This document shows positions 56,516 through 64,000 of a stretch of 64,000 nucleotides of DNA, piece by piece. Position 1 is the stretch's first letter. The number at the start of each line of letters is the position of its first letter. The stretch is taken from NCBI RefSeq assembly GCF_028389875.1, contig NC_084670.1:12247383-12311382 (forward strand), written 5' to 3'. The position numbers were made by a program, and so were the translations under genes. A model generated the notes under the pieces. That model had not been told where the DNA came from. It saw only the letters and a program-made list of their open reading frames with translations, and searched no databases. This DNA is from Rhea pennata. Lineage: Eukaryota > Chordata > Aves > Rheiformes > Rheidae.

Positions 56516-56639
56516 TCAGGGTAGTGTGGGGCTGGGCCGCTCCCCCGCCTTAATCCTGCTGCTCCCCCTGGGCAACTGCAACTCATGCTCCCCACATGCC
56601 AGGCTGGAGGCCCACTCCAGCCCCACACAATGGCCACCC

Positions 56640-57115
56640 CCACCCCCGACTCCTGCCTCCCACCCCCCACACTGCCCCATGGGCCCCCTGTATTCCTGTC
56701 TCCAAGTGTGGCTCCCCACGGCACTCCTGCCCCATGGGCCTCCCCCTCCTGTCCCCATGTGCTGCCCTCACCCCACACACTGCCCCATGGAAGTGCATTC
56801 CTGCATTCCTGTCCCTATGTGCTGCCCCCTATGCCCCCCACAATGCCCCACAGCACCCTGCAACCCTCTGACTCCTTCCCCACACACTGCCCCACAGCCT
56901 TCATGCTCCCCCACCACCGCCCCACACCCCACAACTCTGCCCCACACCCTAAATCCCTGCCCCACACTCTACCCTGCATCCCACTCCATACCCTCAACCC
57001 CTACCCCCTATCCCACCCCACACTATACCCTATGCCCACACTCCCAACCCCTACCCCCACCCCCACCCCACCCCACCCCCTGCCCCCTATCCCACTCCGC
57101 CCCCCCCCGCCCTGC
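56640..57115. repeat. C/A-rich, G-poor strand-asymmetric tract upstream of CCDC24
   Basis: The plus strand is built from CCCCACAC, CTGCCCCA and CCCCTACCC blocks. From about 56880 to 57115 it has almost no G, so the CCDC24 transcript strand would be G-rich. Loose repeats of a TGCCCCATGG motif occupy 56670-56790. The tract lies between the CCDC24 start codon and its probable promoter, that is, in the 5' UTR or a first intron. Confidence 0.7.
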
Positions 57116-57119
57116 CCCA

Positions 57120-57225
57120 CGGACCCGCGCAGGCCGGGCGCAGCTGGCCCGCGCGGCCGCCGTAAACTCCCCCGTCTCCATGGCGACGCTCCGCCCCGCT
57201 CCTTAAAGGGGCCGCGTCGGCCGGA
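57120..57225 (-). promoter_or_regulatory. CCDC24: Probable CCDC24 CpG promoter with an X-box-like site
   Basis: A short CpG-rich block. It contains GTCTCCATGGCGAC at 57174-57187, an imperfect RFX X-box palindrome (GTNNCC-AT-GGNNAC), and GC boxes just upstream (CCGCCCCG). An ATG inside the motif opens a short minus-strand frame, not homologous to CCDC24. The start site is inferred only from composition and position. Confidence 0.45.
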
Positions 57226-57250
57226 ACCGCTGTGGGGCAGCTATAGGGAA

Positions 57251-57430
57251 GGCATAGGGTCCACATGGAGAGCACAGAGGGCTCGCATGGGGCAGGCACA
57301 GGGCCCACATGGAGAGCACACAAGGCAGGTGTGGGGCAGGCAGGGGAGCCAAACAGAGATTGCACGGGGCAGGCGTGGGGCAGGCATAGGGCCCACATGG
57401 AGAGCACACAGGGCAGGTGTGGGGCAGGCC
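57251..57430. repeat. 44-bp minisatellite between CCDC24 and B4GALT2
   Basis: Four tandem copies with an exact 44-bp period start at 57251, 57295, 57339 and 57383. The unit begins GGCACAGGGCCCACATGGAG and ends GGTGTGGGGCA. It fills most of the short gap between the CCDC24 promoter and the end of B4GALT2. Confidence 0.85.
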
Positions 57431-57514
57431 CACGGCAGGGTGGCACACGCACAGGCTAGGGCTGCCCCAGCCCCACGTGAGGCAAACCAAGGGCCCTTCC
57501 CCTCAAGGGAGCCC

Positions 57515-58709
57515 TCCGAACTTTTGAAACTTTTATTAAATACAAAAACCCTGGTCTCTACGACCGAACGCTGCATTCAACGTACGCTCAAAAAAAGGGT
57601 CAGACATTCAAATGTACAAAAGTCACGGGCGCCCCCGGCCCCGGCCCGCTGCCCCCCGCCCCGAGGCGCCGGCTGCTCCCGCCCTGCTTCGGGGGCTGCC
57701 GGGGGCCCGGCCGGCCGCCCCGCGGCCCCGTCCTCCTGCCCGGCTCCAGGAGCGGTCCGGAGAGCGGCCGCTGGAAGGAGCCGGGGGGCAGCCCCCCGCC
57801 CGCCCGCCCCGCGGAGCTGGGATGCTGCTGGGGGTTGAAGGTGCCCCCGCGGAGCCCCCGCGGAGGGGCGCGGGGGCGGCCGCAGCCCGACGAGGCAGGG
57901 GCCTCCCTGCAGGCGCGCGCAAGCAGCATCTGCCCTGGGGCAGGGGGGCCAGGGCCACCACCCCCAGCCCCGGGGAAACTGAGGCACGGAGAGGGGCATT
58001 TGCTAGCCGGAGGTCTCTGTTTGGCAGAGCTGAGGTGCGGCCCTAGCTCTGAGCACCAGACTAAAGCAGAGGAAGACAGCGAGCCGCGGCGGCGTGCTGA
58101 GCAGCAGGGGCGGTGCCGGGCCGGGGGTGGCACCGTCACCCCGATACCTGCCTGCTGGGGGGCCTGGGGCTGCTCCCACCGCCGGCCAGGGCAGCGGTGT
58201 CTCCGGCGAGGAGAAGGGGGAAGCCTGCACCCCACTTCTCACAGCGCCTGCTGGGACCCTGAGCGGGGCACTCAGCTGCCCAGGAGCAGCCAGGATCTCG
58301 TCCTGCCTCCCTGGGGTGGTGCAGGGGCCGACGGGGGCAGGGGGCTCCTTGCCAGGGCGGGGGCTACCTCATCGCTCTGTGCCCAGAGCCACACGTGGGG
58401 CAGACAGGCTCCTCAGCCAACACAGGGAGGATGGGGTGGGGGTCTTGGAAACACACTTGGAGGGACAGGGAGGGGGAAAAAAGGAGGGCAAAATCCTCAG
58501 TACCAAGGGGTGGGCTGGGCGCAGCCATCTCCAAAAGGCAGCAGAGTAGGCAAAAAACATCCCCATCCAGTCTTTGCTCTTGGGCTGGGGCAAAATCCAC
58601 AGTGTCCAGCCAGCCCAGGCACAGAGCCGCCGGCCACAGGGCAGGATCCCGCTCCGGGCCCGGGGGCCTGAGGGTTGGCTCCACGCAGCTCTGCACGCAA
58701 GGGCAAGCG
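57515..58709 (-). other. B4GALT2: B4GALT2 3' UTR
   Basis: About 1.2 kb from the TAG at 58710-58712 down to an AATAAA signal (plus 57532-57537). Open frames through it are GC-driven. The downstream neighbour CCDC24 begins about 0.3 kb further on the same strand. Confidence 0.75.
57532..57537 (-). terminator. B4GALT2: Poly(A) signal, B4GALT2
   Basis: The plus strand reads TTTATT, an AATAAA on the minus strand, in a local AT-rich patch (TTTTGAAACTTTTATTAAAT). It is the only canonical signal between B4GALT2 and CCDC24. Confidence 0.75.
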
Positions 58710-61700
58710 CTAGCCCCGGGCCAGGCGTGGGGGCGGCTTGCCAATCTCCACCGTGATGTTGGTGTACAGGGGCTGGCGTGAGACCTCCACCACCCGGTAC
58801 TGCAGCGAGCTGATCCCATCCCGCTTCATGGTCATTTTGGTGTTCTGGATCTTGGTGAATCTGACAAAAACAGCAGTGAGATGAGGCAGGAACTAGATAG
58901 GCTGCCTGCTGTGGGTCCGATGATGCTGGTGTGTCCACAGCAGGACCTCAGTGTGTGTGAGCAGAGCAGAGAGCCCTGACCGTGTAGCATGGGGGCAGCT
59001 GACCATAGGCAGCATAGCCAACTGCCCATGAAAGAGAGCCCAGGTGTCCTGGCTCCCCCCAGCCCCTCCAGCTCACCTCTGCGGGTTGGGCTCATTGTGT
59101 TTGTCGCGTTCATGCTTGATCATGCGGTACCTTCCGATGCGGATGTCGGGCCTCGACACCTTCATGCCATTCAGGGAGATCCTGGGGCCAGAAGCAGAGG
59201 AGGAGGTCAGTGTGCATCCATGGGCACAAGGGTGGCAAATGTCCTTGGCCCAGAGACATCTAGGGACAGCCCTTGTCTCCCACGCACCATCCCGAGGACC
59301 GCCGGAGCCTGGCCAAGCACCCCGTGCTGTGAGCAGAGCTGGGGGGCTGGCACAGGGCAGGATGGGCTGCTGGGGCACCCAAAACTCATGTCCACAGGGG
59401 GCCCTGCTGTAGCCCCCTCACCTGCTGCCCCCCAAGCATGCTCCAATGCACAGCTGCACATGTGGTTTTTATACAACATGCACTCTTCCCCCATTAAAAA
59501 CAAACCTGCCCCTAGCTAAATGAAAAACAAGTGTGCACTCTAAGCCTGCTCTGTGCTAGCCAGAGCTAGCTGAGCAAAGCCAGGCCACAGCTGGGGCAGC
59601 GCCAAGGCTGGGGGTGCTGCCCGCTGCGTGGCAGAGAGCGCAGGAACCGCTGCTCGCTCCCGGCGACCTCCAGCTCTGCAGACACGTCACTGTTTGGCCT
59701 GCGCTAAGCAAACACCACTATGCCTCCACAGCTCTGCGGCCATTGCTGTTTACATTCTCCAAATGCCGGTGCCCTTTGTGCAGCACAGCTCTGGCCTCAG
59801 TTGCTTTTTCTGTCTGAACAGCCAGCAGGTGGGGAAAGATCTCCTTCTTGCAGAATAGTTCATTTAAAGTTGAGAGGCTGAGTGGGAACAGAAAAGCAGG
59901 AGAGCTCCCAGCTTCTGAACAGAAACCCCTCCTGGTCCCAGCAACATGACACCCTTGGGCTCGACAAGCGAGTGAGCTGAAGGGCAGCTGGGTACCAGGC
60001 AGCTGGGTGGCAACGCAGGCCCCCTCACAGCCCTCCTTACATTTTGAGGGCTCTCAAAATCTCTCTGAGAGCCTGGCACACTGCATCCTCCTTCACCAGA
60101 ATGCCCCTGGGACCATCTCATTGCAGCAGTTACCTCTGGGTAGAAACCACAAGCTCTTTGCCCGCACACACACCACCTGCAAGAGGCTTTTAGTTCATCC
60201 AAGCCTTAAAGGCCCTTTGTGCACCACGAGCCACACACCGCTCTGCAGCCAGCACAGCCGGCCAGTATAAATGATGTGCACTGGAAATAAAGCTCTCCAG
60301 CTCCTGCACTGAACGCAGTGTGTGCGCACTGGGAGAGAGCCACAGAGACAGATCTGCATGCAGATCTGCTGCAGCCTACTGGCTGCCAGAAGAAATGCCT
60401 GTTTCAGCGCTGAGGCCACTACGTAGCTACTTCCAAGTTTTCATACAGATCCCAGAGTAGAACAGAGCCCACAGACCTTCCTGTTCACACAGCTCAGCCT
60501 ACCTTGAAATAACAGCATCCTGCCCCCAAAGAGTAGCAGGAGGAGACTGGGCTTGAACTGCGCTGTGCAAGCTGCCCCACAAGGAACGCATAGAGCCCCC
60601 CCGCTCTCTGATACCCTCAGGCAGGCTGGATTGATCCATGGCACAAGTGTGATGGTCACCAGCCGTGCTAGCTTTGACCGCACAGCTCCCCAACAGCTGG
60701 TGCATCCCCCCCAGCTGAAGGAAAGCAACCTCCCCCCGCTGCATGCCAGGGATCCACCACACCCCCTGAAATCCCAGCAGCTCTAAGGTTGGTGTCAGTG
60801 CCTGCCAGAGCTCAGCAGGGAGCGGAGCAGAGCATCCCAGCACACCCCCAATACCCCTCCTACAGGTCCTGAGCCAATAGCTGGCAAGGGGACTGGCACC
60901 CACCGGTTAAAGATGTCATCATCCTCTCCCCCCCAGCCCCAGTACTCGTTGGGAAAGCCGTTGATCTTCAGGAACTGGGACTTGCTCAGCCCAGAGACAC
61001 CTCCGAAGTAGCCAGCATAAGGCAACCTGAAGGGTGAGAGAAAATAGATCAGCCCCCAGGAGCAGGTTGGGAATGGGGCCAGCTTCAAGGGGATCTGCAC
61101 CCCAGGGACAAGCACCAGCCCTTCCCTGCAGACTCTCCCACCCAGGACTCTGTGTGCTCTGCCATCCCATGTCACACTTTGAGCCATTGCCCCTCACTCT
61201 TGCCCCAGGCAACAAGCAGTGGGTAGCCTGTTTTAGCCCTGCAAGGCCATCCCAGCCCTGCCCGGGGAGCTGGATAATGCCGCAGCCACACAGGCACCAA
61301 CCTGAATCCAAACTTGTCCATGCCGACAGCAAAGTGCCGTGGCTGCTCGTAGCAGCGATACAGGTTGCGGTCATCCATTGGGATGAGGTCCACATCACTG
61401 AAGATGAAGCAGTCGTACTCCTCATCATCCTTGAGCGCCTCCAGGAACCCCACATTGAGCAGCTTAGCCCGGTTGAAGGTGTCCTCACCATACTGCAGAG
61501 CAGAGCATGTGGCCACCGAATTCAGCAATGCCTGCATGCCTGTCCCAACCCCACTAGCTCTGTCGTCCCTCTCCGCTCACCTGATTGACGATGTAGATGC
61601 CATAAGCCACCTTCTGCCGGCGTAGGATGGGGTGCAGGTAGTGCAGCCAGTACTTGAGATGGTGCTCGCGGTGCCGGAAGGGGATGAGGATGGCCACTTT

Positions 61701-62537
61701 CTGCCGGGGCAGGCAGTCCTGGGGGGTGTACTTGCCACCTTGGCGCACATCGGGGTTCTCCCGCTGCACCCGCTCCATTGTCATGGGGGAGCTGAACTCG
61801 ATGAGCAGCCGCCCAACTGCAAAAGCCAGAGCAGGGTGATGCCAACAGCACAGGATACAGCTGGGGACCACAGCCATCTGCGCCATGACTGCAGTCCTGG
61901 ACACCCACCCTCTCAGCCAGGCTGGCAAAGCAATCTGCAATCCTGCAAGAGGCACCAGCACTGCTGAGAATGGGGGATACTCAGCACCCTTCCCAGATAG
62001 AGGCAGAGAGCCTGGGCGAATCACAAACAAAACCCGAAGGAACCCAGTGTCCTGCTACCCGTTCTAGGCTTGGTTTTCTCCAATAGTCCCTGCACTGCTT
62101 AACCCCCAGGACCACCAAGAAGGCTATGCTGAAGGGGGAATGGGACACACACCAGCACCCAATGCAGCCTCATGCTCAAAGCCAGAGCCCAAGTCCCCTA
62201 CTCTTGCTCTGCACATCTCACCTAAGCCAGGAGGCATCTCCTGGCAGGGCTGCAAGGGCTTCTCCGTGACGGACTGGTTGGTGTTGGGCTTGGCGCTGGG
62301 AGACGGGGGCTCAGCACCAGCAGGCCCGTAGCTGGGGGCAGTGCTGTTGGGCCGGGAAGAGTTGGAGAAGGGGTGAGCACGCGAGGCGTTCCTAGCGTTG
62401 AAGCGGCTGAAGAAGTCCAGGTGCTGCGCGTAGACATCAAAGTAGAGGATCATGATGATGACGAAGTGAAGCAGGCAGAGCAGCAGCACAGCCTTGCAAA
62501 TCCTTTCCAGGGTCACCCCCAAGAGCAGCCTGGTCAT
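58710..62537 (-). CDS. B4GALT2: Beta-1,4-galactosyltransferase 2 (6 coding exons)
   Basis: Minus-strand coding exons: 62537-62222, 61816-61581, 61492-61302, 61026-60904, 59181-59077 and 58860-58710, in phase, giving 373 aa. It is a type II Golgi membrane enzyme that transfers galactose from UDP-Gal to terminal GlcNAc in beta-1,4 linkage. Visible parts: a short cytosolic tail; a membrane anchor at about residues 15-33 (AVLLLCLLHFVIIMILYF); a Ser/Pro/Asn-rich stem with N-glycosylation sites; FRHREHHLKYWLHYLHP; the metal-binding D217-V-D219; the WGWGGEDDD acceptor/catalytic motif from residue 277; and the IGRYRMIKHERDKHNEPNPQR segment. Length and sequence fit the chicken enzyme as I remember it. 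B4GALT1 is the nearest alternative, but synteny with CCDC24 and SLC6A9 settles it. The donor after 61302 is an unusual gttggt. Confidence 0.97.
59182..60903 (-). other. B4GALT2: Largest B4GALT2 intron
   Basis: A 1.7-kb intron between the exon encoding WGWGGEDDD and the next. Less GC-rich than the SLC6A9 region. I find no nested gene, RNA or transposable element in it. Confidence 0.6.
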
Positions 62538-64000
62538 CTTCTGGGCATGGGCAGGCAGACATGTGCGCTTAGCAGGGCAGGGGGGCGGCTCCAGCCACGG
62601 TCACGATCCTGCCAAGATACCCCACACTCAGGACACAACCAGCCACATCCTCACTCTGCCCACTCGGCACCTGTTGTGCCACCCAATCCCAGCCCCAACG
62701 ATGCAGGGCAACCTGAGCAGTCCCCCTGCACACAGCTCGGCCTGGCTCCTCCAGCAGGAAAAATGCAGGAGAAACTTCGGGGCAAGTGGCGCAGGGCCAG
62801 CCCTGTGCCAGGCAGCACAACCACCCTCCTGCCCCTCGCAGCCACAGCAGGTCCCCACCCCGGGGCTTCCCCGCTTTCAGCAAGGCCGCGGTCCCCCGGT
62901 GTGAGATGGGGACCTCGGAGAGGGCCACGCTCAAAACACGGTCCGTCAGGGGTGTCGCAAGGGCGCCTTTTCCCGAGGCGCTGCTTTTCCCTGCTCCCTG
63001 CTCCCGGCAGCGACTGCCATGCTGGCGGGGGCTCTCCTGGAAGAGGCGCCCGGCGGCTGTCAGAGCGCTGAGAGGAGCGAGCAGCTGCGAGGCGGCCGCC
63101 GCGCCAAAAGGGAGCGCGTCCCGGCAGAGCCGGCGAGGGCAGCGGCCGAGGGGTCCCGCCGCGCCTCAGGGAGCCCCACTTCGGGCCCACGGCTCGGACC
63201 CGCCCCGCTCCTGCTCCCGCTGGCAGCGCCCCCCCGGGCGCCAGGCCCCAGGGAGCTGCCGCGAGCCGGGTCCCCTTATCTCACACATGACACCTGGAGC
63301 CAGGCCAGAGCCAGCTGCCGGAAAGGTGGACGGAGAGTGACGGAGAGCCCAGGCCGCGCCAGACCATCCTGCCCTTGCCGGCTCTCCAGCCCGGCCACCG
63401 CCGGGGCAGACCCGCAGGAGGGGGATGCTCGACCGCGCCGCGCACGGTGGACCCCAGCGCCGCTCGCCACCCTCAGCCTCTCCTAGGACGAGGCAGGGGT
63501 ATCCGCAAGGGACAGGCGCACGGCTTAGCAGTGCCTGGGGGACACGGGGATGGGGCACTGCCACAGCAGGGCCCCTCGGGAGAGCCCCGGCAGCAGGAAG
63601 CTGCAGCACGGCTGGCACCCCCCAGCAGGAGCACAATTAGGACCCGAGGGTGCTGGCAACCAGCCCAGAGCCTCAGGGCCAGCCTGCGGGCTGCGGGCTG
63701 CTGCCAAGCCCGGCTGCTGGGGCCTCCCGGGGAGCAGCACGGCACAGAGCCTGTCGCGACGGCAGCGCGAGGCGACGAGCGGAGCTCGGGCGGCAGGAGC
63801 AGAGCCGAGGCGCGAAGCCGAGGCGCAGAGTGGGGCCTCCCACCCAGCCACGCAGCCAGCCCACCTGCGTGTGGATCGGAGGCTTCCCGCTGGGAAAGGC
63901 GGCGCAGCCTCGCATGCAGAGGAGCGCACAAGGTGCCCAAGGGCTGGGATCTGCCCTGGCGCAGCCCCTGCCCTTCCCTGGCTCACTCCGTGCGCGCAAG
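62538..64000 (-). promoter_or_regulatory. B4GALT2: B4GALT2 5' region and CpG island
   Basis: An acceptor (GCCCATGCCCAG) ends just three bases before the start codon, with the exon edge at 62540, so the 5' leader must come from an upstream non-coding exon. A candidate donor CAG|gtgggc on the minus strand ends an exon at 63865; this is one of several possibilities. The segment from about 62950 to 63900 is CpG-rich and probably holds the promoter. No other gene is recognised before the window ends. Confidence 0.45.

Noticed and set aside
57120-57182. Short minus-strand frame beginning METGEF as the CCDC24 N-terminus
   Set aside because: It does not resemble CCDC24 and lies about 0.7 kb upstream. 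The ATG at 56482 gives the family-specific SLWGLLEER start directly.

Overview
This is vertebrate nuclear DNA, and most likely avian (or at least archosaurian). It is very GC- and CpG-rich and dense in GC-rich minisatellites. I recognise no LINE, SINE, DNA transposon or retroviral remnant in 64 kb. The four genes have vertebrate GT-AG intron structures, and the B4GALT2 product (373 aa) closely resembles the chicken enzyme as I remember it. The gene order KLF17(-) / SLC6A9(+) / CCDC24(-) / B4GALT2(-) is the human chromosome 1p34 order in reverse orientation, so this is a conserved microsynteny block.

Layout. 1-2.7 kb: flank beyond KLF17, no gene seen. 2.7-6.4 kb: KLF17 on the minus strand (3 coding exons, 408 aa, 3' UTR with AATAAA signals), followed by a compact CpG promoter with phased CACCC boxes, two CCAAT boxes and a MYB-type palindrome. 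6.8-7.2 kb: a 66-bp minisatellite. 7.2-35 kb: a 28-kb gene-free interval. It is mostly GC-rich sequence, interrupted by AT-rich islands (8.3-8.8, 9.8-10.0, 10.3-10.6, 10.86-10.9, 11.4-11.7, 12.2-13.0, 14.0-14.6 and 18.1-18.3 kb) that carry GATA, RUNX, octamer, TCF/LEF and AP-1 type motifs and look like candidate distal enhancers, plus a 31-bp minisatellite (25.8-26.1 kb) and two TG/CA-rich tracts.

35.4-53.2 kb: SLC6A9 (glycine transporter GlyT1) on the plus strand. I place a probable non-coding CpG first exon at 35.4-35.7 kb, a GlyT1a-type first coding exon at 37.8-37.96 kb, a second GlyT1b-like first coding exon at 42.7-42.8 kb, and twelve common coding exons from 46.16 to 51.33 kb. Several introns hold motif-bearing tandem arrays (CACCC boxes in the intron at 48.2 kb, RFX X-box-like palindromes at 49.6 kb, CCAAT boxes at 50.2 kb). 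53.2-57.2 kb: CCDC24 on the minus strand, tail to tail with SLC6A9. 57.5-62.5 kb: B4GALT2 on the minus strand, six coding exons, ending only about 0.3 kb before the CCDC24 promoter. 62.5-64 kb: the CpG-rich 5' region of B4GALT2.

Functionally the genes are neighbours rather than a pathway: a KLF2/4-type transcription factor, a plasma-membrane glycine transporter, a coiled-coil protein and a Golgi galactosyltransferase. The most interesting material is regulatory: the blood-type motif set around KLF17, and the alternative N-termini and intronic motif arrays of SLC6A9. All exon joins were worked out by hand from splice signals, reading phase and remembered family sequence; none was checked against transcripts.
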